Shown: positions 26,610-35,838, numbered from the stretch's first letter. The stretch is 64,000 nt of DNA from Aeromonas bestiarum (GCF_000819745.1 NZ_CDDA01000028.1:224694-288693); one strand, 5' to 3'. A program made the numbers and translations. Notes: generated from the sequence alone by a model not told the origin.

Positions 26610-27962
26610 ATGAGCCAGCAGCAACCCGTTCGTCTGAAGAAAACCCTCAGCATGTGGCAGGTGGTGGTGATGGGCCTCGCCTATCTGACCCCCATGGCCG
26701 TGTTCGATACCTTCGCCATCGTCGGTGACATCACCGAGGGCCGGGTCGCCACCGCCTATCTGCTGGCGCTGGGCGGCATACTGCTGACCGCGTTCAGCTA
26801 TGGCCATCTGGTGCGCAAGTTCCCCTCTGCGGGCTCTGCCTATACCTATGCCCAGAAGGTGTTCAACCCCTACGTCGGTTTCATGGTGGGCTGGTCTTCC
26901 CTGCTCGACTACATGTTCATGCCGATGATCAACATCCTCTTGGCCAAGATCTACCTGACCGCCATGTTCCCGGGTGTCGATCCCTGGATCTTCATCTTCG
27001 GTCTGGTGACTGTGATGACCTTCCTCAACCTGCGCGGCATCAACCTGGTGGCCAACTTCAATGGCCTGATAGTGGTGATCCAGCTGGCCATCATCACCCT
27101 CTTCATCGGTCTGATGGGCTGGGGCATCTATCACGGCGAAGGCGCGGCAACCCTGATGAGCAGCCGGCCGTTCCACTTCGAATCCGCCAGCGTGGTGCCG
27201 CTGTTTACCGGCGCCACCATCCTCTGCTTCTCCTTCCTCGGCTTCGACGGTCTGAGCTCGCTCAGTGAAGAGACCCCGAACGCCGGCAAGGTGATACCGC
27301 GCGCCATAGTGCTGACCGCGCTCATCGGCGGCGTCATCTTCGTGGTGGTCTCCTACTGCCTGCAGCTCTACTTCCCGGATCTGGCCCGCTTCAAGGAGCC
27401 TGATGCCGTGCTGCCCGAGATCGCCCTCTACGTCGGCGGCGCCTTCTTCCAGAGCGTGGTGCTGGTGTGCACCACGGTCGCCGTGCTGGCCTCCGGCATG
27501 GCGGCGCACGCAGGCGTGTCCCGCATCCTCTACGTGATGGGGCGCGATCGCATGATCCCGGAGCGGGTGTTTGGCTATATCCACCCGAAATACCGCACTC
27601 CGGCCATCAACGTGCTGATGGTGGGCGGTCTGGCCCTCTCCGCCGTGTCGTTCGATCTGGATACCGCGCTGGCGCTGGTGAACTTCGGTGCCCTGGTGGC
27701 CTTCACCTTCGTCAACCTGTCGGTCATAGGCCAGTTCTGGGTACGCGAGAAGCGCAACAAGAGCATCAAGGATCACCTGCTCTACCTGCTGCTGCCGCTG
27801 CTGGGCGCCGCTACCATAGGGGCACTCTGGATCAACCTGGAGCAGAGCTCGCTGGAGCTGGGCCTGATCTGGGCGGGTCTCGGGGTCACCTACCTGTTCC
27901 TGCGCCTCGCCGTGTTCCGCATTCCCTTCCGTCAGTACGAAGAGACTGCCGACTCCCAATAA
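26610..27962 (+). CDS. APC-family permease, second PuuP-like paralogue
   Basis: 450 aa with about 12 membrane helices. It is collinear with the upstream permease: [19 protein letters not shown] start, [54 protein letters not shown] and [28 protein letters not shown]. This is a tandem duplication that has diverged throughout, so the two may differ in substrate (for example putrescine versus another amine or amino acid). It has its own upstream region and a strong terminator. Confidence 0.88.
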   Translation: MSQQQPVRLKKTLSMWQVVVMGLAYLTPMAVFDTFAIVGDITEGRVATAYLLALGGILLTAFSYGHLVRKFPSAGSAYTYAQKVFNPYVGFMVGWSSLLDYMFMPMINILLAKIYLTAMFPGVDPWIFIFGLVTVMTFLNLRGINLVANFNGLIVVIQLAIITLFIGLMGWGIYHGEGAATLMSSRPFHFESASVVPLFTGATILCFSFLGFDGLSSLSEETPNAGKVIPRAIVLTALIGGVIFVVVSYCLQLYFPDLARFKEPDAVLPEIALYVGGAFFQSVVLVCTTVAVLASGMAAHAGVSRILYVMGRDRMIPERVFGYIHPKYRTPAINVLMVGGLALSAVSFDLDTALALVNFGALVAFTFVNLSVIGQFWVREKRNKSIKDHLLYLLLPLLGAATIGALWINLEQSSLELGLIWAGLGVTYLFLRLAVFRIPFRQYEETADSQ

Positions 27963-27987
27963 GGGACCGTGCCACACAGCAAGAAAG

Positions 27988-28020
27988 CAGAAGGGGAGCC
28001 ATGGCTCCCCTTCTTGTTTT
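27988..28020 (+). terminator. Terminator after the second permease
   Basis: AAGGGGAGCC-AT-GGCTCCCCTT (27991-28012) is followed by CTTGTTTT. Confidence 0.88.
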
Positions 28021-28066
28021 GCACCCAGCCTGCGCCGGCTTGCCATGCCCGCAGCGGGCCTGCGGC

Positions 28067-28447
28067 TCAGCCCTGGTTGATCACGGCGGTGGCGGCCGCC
28101 TTGAGCGGATCCTTGGCTACCGCCTTCACATCCTGCTGGGTCTGCTTGAGCTGCTGCCCGGCCTGGTTGACCTTGTGCTGGGTCGCCTTCACATCGCTCT
28201 TGCCCTCTTTGAGGCCGGCGGTCTTCTTGTCCAGCACGTCAGTGGTATTCTTCTTCACTTCCGCCTTGGCTTTCTCTTTCTGCTGGCGCACCAGCTTGTC
28301 GGTATCGCAGTTGCCCTTGACCCCCAGGGTCGCATTGAGCGCCTCGTTCTTGACGGCCTTGTCGAGGTTGCACTCGGACTTGAACACGCTGGCCTGCGCA
28401 CCGGCAGACAGCAGACCCAGGGAAAGACACAGTACCCATGCTCGCAT
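28067..28447 (-). CDS. Exported Lys-rich coiled-coil protein of unknown function
   Basis: 126 aa. Signal peptide MRAWVLCLSLGLLSAGAQA-S; the mature part is rich in Lys, Ala, Asp and Gln and predicted mostly helical, with heptad-like runs. Two cysteines (SECNL and GNCDTD) may pair. I recognise no named family. The start at 28447 is chosen because it opens the signal peptide; the frame is open further upstream without support. Confidence 0.7.
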   Translation of the reverse strand: MRAWVLCLSLGLLSAGAQASVFKSECNLDKAVKNEALNATLGVKGNCDTDKLVRQQKEKAKAEVKKNTTDVLDKKTAGLKEGKSDVKATQHKVNQAGQQLKQTQQDVKAVAKDPLKAAATAVINQG

Positions 28448-28657
28448 AACAACATCACTCTCGTTGAGGGAAGGAAAGGAGGCCAGCATATAACCCTGAC
28501 TCTCAGGTGCAAGCACCTGGTCCCGCGCGCCGCCAAACGGGCCGAAATCGGCTCCGGCTCCGACACCGGTTGTCCGCCATGGACGGCGGCGCGCCCCTCG
28601 TTACCCCACGAACGGCCCCCTGCCGCCATGTCATCAAACCATCATAAAAGTGTCACT

Positions 28658-28675
28658 TTGTCATATTTCTGTCAT
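28658..28675 (+). promoter_or_regulatory. Pho box upstream of the Na/Pi cotransporter gene
   Basis: TTGTCAT-ATTT-CTGTCAT is an almost perfect 7-4-7 PhoB box (CTGTCAT-N4-CTGTCAT). A possible -10 element (TCTAAT, 28685-28690) follows 10 bases later, as expected where the Pho box replaces the -35. Confidence 0.88.
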
Positions 28676-28731
28676 GGAGCCTTGGTCTAATGCGCCCGTC
28701 CATTTTCACGCAGACTGTCCCAAGAGGCTTC

Positions 28732-29886
28732 ATGCACAGCACCCCATCTTTCGCACAACAGCAGACCCGTCGTACCGGCCCACTGTTCAACTGGCTCGCT
28801 GTGATCACCCTGATCTACCTGATCCTGGTGGCCGTTGGCGCCGTCTCCCACGGCTTCAAGGGCTTCTCCGGCGGCGCCGAGGGCGCGGCCCAGATCTTCG
28901 CCTTCGCGAGCAACCCCTTCGTCGCCCTGCTGCTCGGCATACTGGCCACCGCCCTGGTGCAATCGTCCAGCACGGTCACCTCGGTGATCGTCGGTCTGGT
29001 GGCGGGCGGCCTGCCCATCGGCATGGCCATCCCCATGGTGATGGGGGCGAACCTCGGCACCACCATCACCAACACCATAGTCTCCATGGGCCATATCCGG
29101 GACAGGGCCGAGTTTCGCCGCGCCTTCGCCGCCGCCACAGTCCACGACTTCTTCAACCTGCTGGCGGTGTTCATCTTCCTGCCGCTGGAGCTGATGTTCG
29201 GCCTGCTGCAAAAGAGCGCCGAGGCGCTGGCCAACCTGCTGGTTGGCTCCGCCGACATGTCGATGCAGGGGATGGATTTCATGAAGCCCCTCATCTCCCC
29301 CGCCCTCACCTTCATCGACGGCCTGGTCGCCTTCCTGCCGGGCAAAGGCCCGGCCATCGCCACCATCGTCATTGGCATACTGCTGATCCTCGGTTGCGTC
29401 ACCTGGCTCGGCAAGGTACTGCAACGAGTGCTGGTGGGGCGTGCCCGTGACCTGCTGCACAAGGCGCTGGGCCGTGGTCCGCTGACCGGCATCGCCTCCG
29501 GCACCCTGGTCACCGTCATGGTGCAGTCCTCCTCCACCACCACCAGCCTGATGATACCGCTGGCGGGGAGCGGCCTGTTCAGCACCCGTCAGCTCTACCC
29601 CTTCACCCTGGGCGCCAATATCGGCACCACCATCACGGCCCTGCTGGCGGCCACCGCCATCAGCGGCGCCGGGGCCAAGCTGGCGCTGACCATAGCCCTG
29701 GTGCACGTGCTGTTCAACCTGTTCGCCGTGGCGCTCATCTACGGGGTTCCCTTCTTGCGCGAGTTGCCCATCCGGGCCGCCGAGGGGCTGGCCCGGGTGG
29801 GCAGCGAGAACAAGCTGCTGGCGCTCGGTTACGTGGCGGGCCTCTTCTTCGCCCTGCCCGCCCTGATGATGGTGGCGGCGAAGTAA
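28732..29886 (+). CDS. Na/Pi cotransporter family protein
   Basis: 384 aa membrane protein with two inverted Na/Pi-cotransport repeats. Each carries the QSSS signature (TALVQSSSTVTSVIVGLV in the first, TVMVQSSSTTTSLMIPL in the second) and a GANLGTTITN / GANIGTTITA motif. It imports phosphate with sodium. ATG 28732 has AAGAGG five bases upstream. An in-frame ATG at 28690 coincides with the probable -10 element of the PhoB promoter and so is unlikely to be translated. The Pho box implies induction under phosphate starvation. Confidence 0.92.
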   Translation: MHSTPSFAQQQTRRTGPLFNWLAVITLIYLILVAVGAVSHGFKGFSGGAEGAAQIFAFASNPFVALLLGILATALVQSSSTVTSVIVGLVAGGLPIGMAIPMVMGANLGTTITNTIVSMGHIRDRAEFRRAFAAATVHDFFNLLAVFIFLPLELMFGLLQKSAEALANLLVGSADMSMQGMDFMKPLISPALTFIDGLVAFLPGKGPAIATIVIGILLILGCVTWLGKVLQRVLVGRARDLLHKALGRGPLTGIASGTLVTVMVQSSSTTTSLMIPLAGSGLFSTRQLYPFTLGANIGTTITALLAATAISGAGAKLALTIALVHVLFNLFAVALIYGVPFLRELPIRAAEGLARVGSENKLLALGYVAGLFFALPALMMVAAK

Positions 29887-29901
29887 TCCGCCCTCATCAG
29901 G

Positions 29902-29928
29902 CGAGGGGGCCGGTTCCTGGCCCCCTCG
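29902..29928 (+). terminator. Terminator of the Na/Pi cotransporter gene
   Basis: CGAGGGGGCC-GGTTCCT-GGCCCCCTCG, followed by TCGTCTGTCTG; strong stem, modest T content. Confidence 0.7.
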
Positions 29929-30025
29929 TCGTCTGTCTGCTGCGTCACATCCTTCTGCGTCCCGGCTCGCCCTCCCTCCCCGACTGGGATAAGATGCCGC
30001 CTTCATTGCATTTAAGGAAAAACTG

Positions 30026-30496
30026 ATGAAATTCATTCTGATCGCGCTGCTGGTTGCCGGTGTCGCCTACTACTTCTACTCGAGCAGCAACAACAAAAAG
30101 CTGGCGCAAGACAATGTGCGCAAAGGCGCCGAGTTCCTCGCCGGCAACAAGGACAAACCCCTGGTGACCACCACGGCCTCCGGCCTGCAGTACGAGGTGC
30201 TGACTCCGGGCAGCGGCACGGTTCATCCCACCGCCACCAGCAAGGTGAAGGTGCACTACGAGGGCAAGCTGCTGGACGGCACAGTGTTCGACAGCTCGGT
30301 CGCCCGTGGCGAGCCCATCGAGTTTGGCCTCAATCAGGTGATCGCCGGCTGGACCGAAGGGGTACAGCTGATGGTGGAAGGGGAGAAGACCCGCTTCTAC
30401 ATCCCCGCCAATCTGGCCTATGGCGACCGTGCCGCCGGCAAGATACCACCGGGATCCGTGCTGATCTTTGACGTTGAGCTGCTGGGTATTCAATAA
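30026..30496 (+). CDS. FKBP-type peptidyl-prolyl isomerase, membrane-anchored
   Basis: 156 aa. An N-terminal hydrophobic anchor or signal (MKFILIALLVAGVAYYFY) and a linker precede an FKBP domain (about 55-156): KVKVHYEGKLLDGTVFDSS, EFGLNQVIAGWTEGVQLM, GEKTRFYIPANLAYG and VLIFDVELLGIQ carry the usual active-site aromatics and the Asp-Ser turn. It catalyses proline isomerisation, probably in the periplasm. The last 27 codons are repeated twice downstream of the stop codon (30501 and 30587), and the terminator lies after the last copy. Confidence 0.93.
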   Translation: MKFILIALLVAGVAYYFYSSSNNKKLAQDNVRKGAEFLAGNKDKPLVTTTASGLQYEVLTPGSGTVHPTATSKVKVHYEGKLLDGTVFDSSVARGEPIEFGLNQVIAGWTEGVQLMVEGEKTRFYIPANLAYGDRAAGKIPPGSVLIFDVELLGIQ

Positions 30497-30672
30497 GCAG
30501 GCTTATGCCAATCGCGCCGCTGGCAAGATCCCACTGAGCGCCCGTGCTGATCTTCGATGTGGAATTGCTGGGCATTCAATAAGCAGGCCTATGGCGACCG
30601 TGCCATCGGCAAGATCCCACTGAGCGCCCGCGCTGATTTTCGATGTTGAACTGCCGGGCATTCAGCAATACC
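30416..30672 (+). repeat. Three tandem copies of the FKBP gene 3' end
   Basis: Copy 1 (30416-30500) is the functional gene end plus six bases after the stop. Copy 2 starts at 30501 and copy 3 at 30587, giving periods of 85 and 86 bases. Copies 2 and 3 share a one-base insertion that breaks the frame. Copy 2 still spells the terminal VLIFDVELLGIQ-stop with six codon differences from copy 1, all synonymous. Copy 3 has mainly synonymous changes plus three replacements, including loss of the stop (TAA to CAA). Confidence 0.9.
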
Positions 30673-30687
30673 TGATGCCGTGATAAT

Positions 30688-30725
30688 CAGACAAGGCCAG
30701 CGCCATGCGCTGGCCTTGTCGTTTA
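30688..30725 (+). terminator. Terminator of the FKBP gene
   Basis: A perfect 13-bp stem ACAAGGCCAGCGC-CAT-GCGCTGGCCTTGT (30691-30719) is followed by CGTTTAT, located after the two extra 3'-end copies. Confidence 0.9.
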
Positions 30726-30908
30726 TGGGAGCAATCCCCCTGATTTTCGCCACAACTATCAACCTATAGTGAACAGTGCTTATACATGGCACTGGATTGT
30801 TAACCATCAATCCTGGGCAGATAATGAGCTCATCGTCAGTGGCGCCGCGCCCTGACCCGGGTTTCTGGTGCGCCGCGCGTACCGACACAGCTTATATGGA
30901 GTCTTGTC

Positions 30909-31676
30909 ATGTCTATCGCCCCTGTATGGTTCATCTCTCACGGTGCCCCGGATCTGGTTCTGCGCGACCAGCCGGCGACCCACTTCCTGAAAAGCCTGTC
31001 TCTTGGCGACATCAAGGGGCTGGTGGTGATCTCGGCCCACTGGTTCAGCCGCACCGAGCTGCAGATCAACGTCGAGCCCAACCCGGCGCTCATGTATGAC
31101 TTCTACGGTTTTCCGGAGCCGCTCTACCATATTCGCTGGCCGGCGCAGAGCCCGCAGTGGCTGCAGGAGGCGGTGGGCGATCAGCTGATGCTGGCGGGCT
31201 TGCCGGCCACGCCGGTCCGGCGCGAACTGGATCACGGCGTCTGGTCGCCGCTCTCCCTGATGGATCCGGCCAGCGAGATCCCGCTGGTGCAGATCTCCAT
31301 CCCGGCCAGTTTCAGCCCGAGCCAGCTGTGGCAACTGGGCGAGGCGCTGCAGAGCCTGCGCGAGCAGGGGATTGGCATACTGGCCTCCGGCGCCATCACC
31401 CACAACCTGCGGGCACTCGGGCCGGAAAACTCGCCCGTCCCCGGCTGGGCAAGCGCCTTCGTCAACTGGCTGGAGCAGACCATGAGCGAGGGTGACAGGC
31501 CCGCGCTGGAGGATTACCGGGCGCGCGCGCCGGGGGCGGTGGAATCCCACCCCCACGACGATCACCTGCGCCCGCTGTTCGTGGCGCTCGGCGCCGCCGG
31601 TCAGGACAAGCCCCTCAAGCTGCACGACAGCTGGGATGGCGGCAGCCTCTACATGGGCTCCTACCGCTTCGGCTGA
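30909..31676 (+). CDS. DODA-type class III extradiol ring-cleavage dioxygenase (YgiD-like)
   Basis: 255 aa. The N-terminal WFISHGAPDLVL and VISAHWFSRTELQIN supply the expected metal-ligand histidines. LDHGVWSPLSLMDP and a C-terminal HPHDDHLRPLFVALGAAG complete the LigB/DODA pattern, in which a zinc- or iron-dependent enzyme opens catechol rings such as DOPA. The physiological substrate is unknown. The gene is single, with no aromatic catabolism genes nearby. Confidence 0.9.
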   Translation: MSIAPVWFISHGAPDLVLRDQPATHFLKSLSLGDIKGLVVISAHWFSRTELQINVEPNPALMYDFYGFPEPLYHIRWPAQSPQWLQEAVGDQLMLAGLPATPVRRELDHGVWSPLSLMDPASEIPLVQISIPASFSPSQLWQLGEALQSLREQGIGILASGAITHNLRALGPENSPVPGWASAFVNWLEQTMSEGDRPALEDYRARAPGAVESHPHDDHLRPLFVALGAAGQDKPLKLHDSWDGGSLYMGSYRFG

Positions 31677-31840
31677 CGCCGTGCAAATCAAGTAGATATG
31701 GCGGGCCTGTCCCGCCATTTTTCATGGTGCTAGCACTGACAAACAGGTAAATAGGGACTCATGGCGCGGGACTTTGCGGTAGAATCGCCCCTTTCGGGCG
31801 TTTTCTGACAGGCAGGGATGGTTGTCGCAACCCAGGTAGC

Positions 31841-34800
31841 ATGATGAAGCTTACAAGATCCCTGTTCCTCCTCGGCCTGCTGATCTCCCTGCCGCTGCAG
31901 GCGCTGACCCTGCACAGCCGCCACTACATACAGAGCAGCTACGCCTCCCTGGTGCCGGCCGAGCAGCACTGGCTCAGGCAGGTCAAGGCGCTGCGGGTCG
32001 GCGTGCTGCGCCACGACTATCGCCCGTTCGCCATGATAGTCTCGGACAGCCGCTTCGAGGGGATCTCCGCCGATTACCTGAACATAGTGGCCAAGACGCT
32101 GCAAAAGCCGATCGTGCTGCAGGCGTTCGATGACAAGCAGAGCGCGCTGGCCGCCTTGCGGGCGGGCAAGCTCGACCTGGTCAATCTCGGCAACCTCAGC
32201 CTGAGCAAGCGCCAGCAGAGCGGCATCGCTCTCAGCCAGCGTTACTTCAGCAATACCCCCATCTTCTCGGCCTTGAAATCTGAATCCGGCCCCCTGCTGC
32301 TGCCGGGCCAGCGCGTCGCCACAGTGCAGGGGTACGTCGATCCGGCCGAGTTCAAGCGCGACTACCCGCAGCTCACTCTGGTCAGCTACCCCTCCAACGT
32401 GGCGGCCTTCGATGCCGTCTTCTTCGGGCGGGATCAGCTGCTGCTGAGCGATATCCACTCCATGCACTACCTCAATAGCGAGCGCTTCGACAAACTCATC
32501 CAGCGCCGCGAGGCACAACCCAGCCTGGCTCCGGACGGCTTTCGCTTCGCGGTCTCGGCGCGCAGCCCGCACTTGCTGGCCCTGCTCAACCGCACACTGC
32601 AAGAGGTCAACGACGTGACCCGCAGCCTCATCTTCAGCCAATGGAACGGGCCCATCCGCGACATAGTCGACAACCCGGCCGACATCTATGACGCCGCCGA
32701 GCTGGCCTGGCTGGCCAGGGCCAAGCCCGTCAAGGTGTGGCTGGTGGACGATCTCTATCCCTATGGCGTGCGGGATTACGACAACCAGCTCACCGGCATG
32801 TCGGTGGACATGCTGGCCAAGCTGAGCAAGCGCTCCGGCCTGACGTTCGAATTCGTGTCGTTTCGCTCGGAGCAGGCGCGCAACGAGGCCCTGCGCAGTG
32901 GCGAGCTCGATCTCATCGGCGCCATCTCCAAGCCGGTGGCCGAGAGCTACCGGCTGCACGCCTCCATCCCCTACTCCACCGACGACATCTACGTGATAGT
33001 CGCGCGCAAGGGGGATGAGTTGCATGGCACCCTGGGGGAGCTGGCGGGCAAACGGGTAGGCTCGACTGACTACAACCCCATAGCCAGGGGCCTGACCGCC
33101 AGCCAGGTGAGCTTCATGGAGAGTGCGGACGAGGCGATGCGGGCCGTCGACAGTGGCCGGCTCGATGCCGCCATAGTGCCGCTCTACTTTGCCCAGAACG
33201 CGGTGGATTGCGGCCGGCTGGCCAGGATCCGCATCGCCGGGCCCGCCGACAGCATGCCCATCAAGATGGGCTTTGCCAGCATGCCGGGCCACGACATGCT
33301 GATGCGCATCATAGACAAGACCATACTCTCCATCTCCCCCAACGAGCTGGCCATGATGAGCTACGAGTGGCGCAACCGGAAACTGCCGGCGCCCACCTTC
33401 ATGGAGCGCAACGCCCACTACTTCTACCTGCTGTTTGCGGCCCTGTTCGGCCTGGCCTTGCTGCTGTTTTACCGCAACCGCATGCTCAACCGGCTGGCGC
33501 AAGCGGAGCAGGCCTCCCGTCGCCAGCTGGAGGAGCATGTGCGTTTCATCGAGGCGCTGGGGGAGAGTCTGCCCCACCCCATAGTGGTGCGTGACACGGG
33601 CGGCAAGGTGATCCTCTGCAACAGCAAGTACCTCGCCATCCTGGACGCCCGGCTGGAGCAGGTGCTGGGCAAATCCTTCGTCGAGGGGCTGCGGGGGCAC
33701 ATCAATGCCGATGCCATCGCCGCGCTGGAGCAGGATTTCCAGCAGGCGCTGCGAAGCGGCAGCCCCATCCTCTCGGATCGCATCTTCAGCAACACGGAGC
33801 GGCGCCAGTTCGTCTACCACTGGATGGTGCCCTACTTCGACGGCCAGGGGGCCATCAGCGGGGTGATCAACGGCTGGATCGACATCACGGAGCGCAAGAC
33901 CATGGAGGAGGCTCTGCGCCACGCCAAGGAGCAGGCCGACAACGCCAGCCGGGCCAAGAGCGATTTTCTCGCCACCATGAGCCACGAGATCCGCACCCCC
34001 ATGAACGCCATTCTCGGCATGCTGGAGCTCGCCATTCAGGATCCGGCGCTCGCGCCCCACACAGGCGAGCAGCTGCGCATCGCCTCCGAGTCCGCCAACG
34101 GCCTGCTGGATCTCATCGGCGACGTGCTCGACATCTCCAGCATAGAGTCGGGCCAGATGACGCTCTCCCCCGCCCCCTGCGAGCTGGCGCCGCTGCTGCA
34201 ATCCGTGGCCCAGGTGTTCAGGGGCATGGCCGAGCAGAAGGGGCTGAATTACCTCGTCACCCTGGACGCCCTGCCGCGGGTGCTGATCGATCCGCTGCGG
34301 CTGCGCCAGATCATCTTCAATCTGCTCGGCAACGCCATCAAGTTCACCGAGCGGGGGGAGGTGAGCCTCAGGGCCACCCTCGGCGGGGACGCCACTCGCC
34401 CCCTGCTGCAGCTCACCATAGCCGACAGCGGGGTGGGCATAGCGCCCGACAAGCTGCCCCTGCTGTTCAACCCCTTCTATCGTGCCCACGACCCTTATCA
34501 GTACGCGGGCACTGGCCTTGGCCTCAACATTGCCCGGATCCTGTGCCAGATGATGGGGGGCAAGATAGAGGTCAGCAGCCAGCTCGGGGTAGGCACAGAA
34601 CTCAGGATCCGCCTGCCGCTGACCCCGCTGGACGATGCCGCCGCGCAGCCGCCCTCGCCCCGACACGGCGACGGGGTCAGCTCCCCGGTACCGGGTGGCG
34701 CGACGCAACTGCAGATCCTGGTGGTGGATGACAACCACGCCAACCAGATCCTGCTGCGCCAGCAGCTCAAGCACCTGGGTCACGAGGTGAGCGTGCGCGG

Positions 34801-35095
34801 CAACGGAGTCGAGGCGCTGCGGGCCATCCAGAGCCACCCCTTCGATCTGGTCATCACCGACTGCCAGATGCCGCTGATGGATGGTTTCGAGCTGACTCGC
34901 CGCATCCGCGCCCGCGGCCATGAGCTGCCGATCTGGGGCTTCACCGCCCATGCCCTGCCCCGCGAGCGGGCGCTCTGTCTGGCAGCCGGCATGGATGATT
35001 GCCTCTACAAGCCCATAGGTCTTGCCCGCCTGCGCACCGCGCTCGCCAGCCTCAACCAGCTTGAAGCCCAGACCCGGACAGGCGAGCGGGTTTAA
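31841..35095 (+). CDS. BvgS/EvgS-like hybrid sensor histidine kinase
   Basis: 1084 aa. Signal peptide (about 1-22), two tandem periplasmic substrate-binding (SBP_bac_3, Venus flytrap) domains (about 45-280 and 290-515), one membrane helix (about 527-547), a PAS domain (about 575-690), then HisKA with the phospho-accepting His715 in MSHEIRTPMNAILGM. HATPase_c follows (N-box NLLGNAIKF, TGLGLNIA) and then a C-terminal receiver with Asp1007 in VITDCQMPLMDG. Unlike BvgS and EvgS there is no C-terminal HPt domain, so phosphate must pass to an HPt encoded elsewhere. No DNA-binding response regulator adjoins it; a Crp/Fnr-like regulator follows 65 bases downstream. The ligand is unknown. Confidence 0.93.
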   Translation: MMKLTRSLFLLGLLISLPLQALTLHSRHYIQSSYASLVPAEQHWLRQVKALRVGVLRHDYRPFAMIVSDSRFEGISADYLNIVAKTLQKPIVLQAFDDKQSALAALRAGKLDLVNLGNLSLSKRQQSGIALSQRYFSNTPIFSALKSESGPLLLPGQRVATVQGYVDPAEFKRDYPQLTLVSYPSNVAAFDAVFFGRDQLLLSDIHSMHYLNSERFDKLIQRREAQPSLAPDGFRFAVSARSPHLLALLNRTLQEVNDVTRSLIFSQWNGPIRDIVDNPADIYDAAELAWLARAKPVKVWLVDDLYPYGVRDYDNQLTGMSVDMLAKLSKRSGLTFEFVSFRSEQARNEALRSGELDLIGAISKPVAESYRLHASIPYSTDDIYVIVARKGDELHGTLGELAGKRVGSTDYNPIARGLTASQVSFMESADEAMRAVDSGRLDAAIVPLYFAQNAVDCGRLARIRIAGPADSMPIKMGFASMPGHDMLMRIIDKTILSISPNELAMMSYEWRNRKLPAPTFMERNAHYFYLLFAALFGLALLLFYRNRMLNRLAQAEQASRRQLEEHVRFIEALGESLPHPIVVRDTGGKVILCNSKYLAILDARLEQVLGKSFVEGLRGHINADAIAALEQDFQQALRSGSPILSDRIFSNTERRQFVYHWMVPYFDGQGAISGVINGWIDITERKTMEEALRHAKEQADNASRAKSDFLATMSHEIRTPMNAILGMLELAIQDPALAPHTGEQLRIASESANGLLDLIGDVLDISSIESGQMTLSPAPCELAPLLQSVAQVFRGMAEQKGLNYLVTLDALPRVLIDPLRLRQIIFNLLGNAIKFTERGEVSLRATLGGDATRPLLQLTIADSGVGIAPDKLPLLFNPFYRAHDPYQYAGTGLGLNIARILCQMMGGKIEVSSQLGVGTELRIRLPLTPLDDAAAQPPSPRHGDGVSSPVPGGATQLQILVVDDNHANQILLRQQLKHLGHEVSVRGNGVEALRAIQSHPFDLVITDCQMPLMDGFELTRRIRARGHELPIWGFTAHALPRERALCLAAGMDDCLYKPIGLARLRTALASLNQLEAQTRTGERV

Positions 35096-35160
35096 GGGCT
35101 GGAGTATCCGCCCGCAAGCGTGTGTAATAGTCGTTTGTTTTCAGCAGGCGCGCACACTTC

Positions 35161-35838
35161 ATGCAACTCAAACCCCTTCTCAAGGGGCGCTTCCAGCCCC
35201 ACTGGCAGGCCGGCCACGATCTGATCGAACAGGTGGTCGGCTCCTGCATCACGGAACGGCGCCTGATCCCGGAAGGGGAGCCCCTGATGCGTCAGGGGGA
35301 GCCGTTGCGGGATCTGGTGCTGGTAAAGAGCGGCCGCATCGCCATGGGCCACACCGCCATGAACGGTCGCCGCTTTCAGCTCGGTACCCTGGAGTGCGAC
35401 CACCAGCTGTTTGGCGAGATGGAGTTCTTCACCGGCTACCGCTGCCAGCTCGACATCATGGCCGAGGAGCCGCTGGAAGTGGCCCGCATCGACGGTGAAC
35501 GGCTGGAGCAGGCGCTGGTCGCCCACCCCAAGGTGGCGCTCTTCTTCGCCACGGCCATTGCCATCGACTATCAGGACACTGTGGATATCTTCACCTGCCG
35601 CATGCTCTACCCCATCAGCTACAACATCGCCCTCGACCTCTATCACAGCCACTGTCATGACAATCCGGTGAGCGGTTTTCGCAAGGGGTATCAGGAGGCG
35701 GAGCGCTTCGGCACCACGGACCGGGTCTACCGGCGGGCGGTGAAGGAATTGATCGACAAGGGGCTGGTGGCGCGCGGCGAGGAAGGGTTGCAGATCCGCG
35801 ATCTGACGGGGCTCAAGGCGTTTCTGGAGCAACCATAA
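35161..35838 (+). CDS. Crp/Fnr-family regulator, YeiL-like
   Basis: 225 aa. It has a cNMP-binding-like beta domain (about 25-125: IPEGEPLMRQGEPLRDLVLVKSGRI...LFGEMEFFTG) and a C-terminal helical DNA-binding part (about 150-225: FGTTDRVYRRAVKELIDKGLVARGEEGLQIRD). It resembles E. coli YeiL, which also neighbours nucleoside genes. It converges on an MFS/deoD operon, which makes control of nucleoside salvage a reasonable inference. No Fnr-type N-terminal cysteine cluster is seen. Confidence 0.82.
   Translation: MQLKPLLKGRFQPHWQAGHDLIEQVVGSCITERRLIPEGEPLMRQGEPLRDLVLVKSGRIAMGHTAMNGRRFQLGTLECDHQLFGEMEFFTGYRCQLDIMAEEPLEVARIDGERLEQALVAHPKVALFFATAIAIDYQDTVDIFTCRMLYPISYNIALDLYHSHCHDNPVSGFRKGYQEAERFGTTDRVYRRAVKELIDKGLVARGEEGLQIRDLTGLKAFLEQP

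Noticed and set aside
28690..28731. Upstream ATG extending the Na/Pi cotransporter by 14 residues
   Set aside because: It coincides with the likely -10 element of the PhoB promoter and lacks a ribosome site, whereas ATG 28732 has one.
31730..34951. Very long open frame (over 1000 codons) on the minus strand
   Set aside because: It is antisense to the hybrid histidine kinase, which has full domain support. Long antisense frames are common in GC-rich genes.
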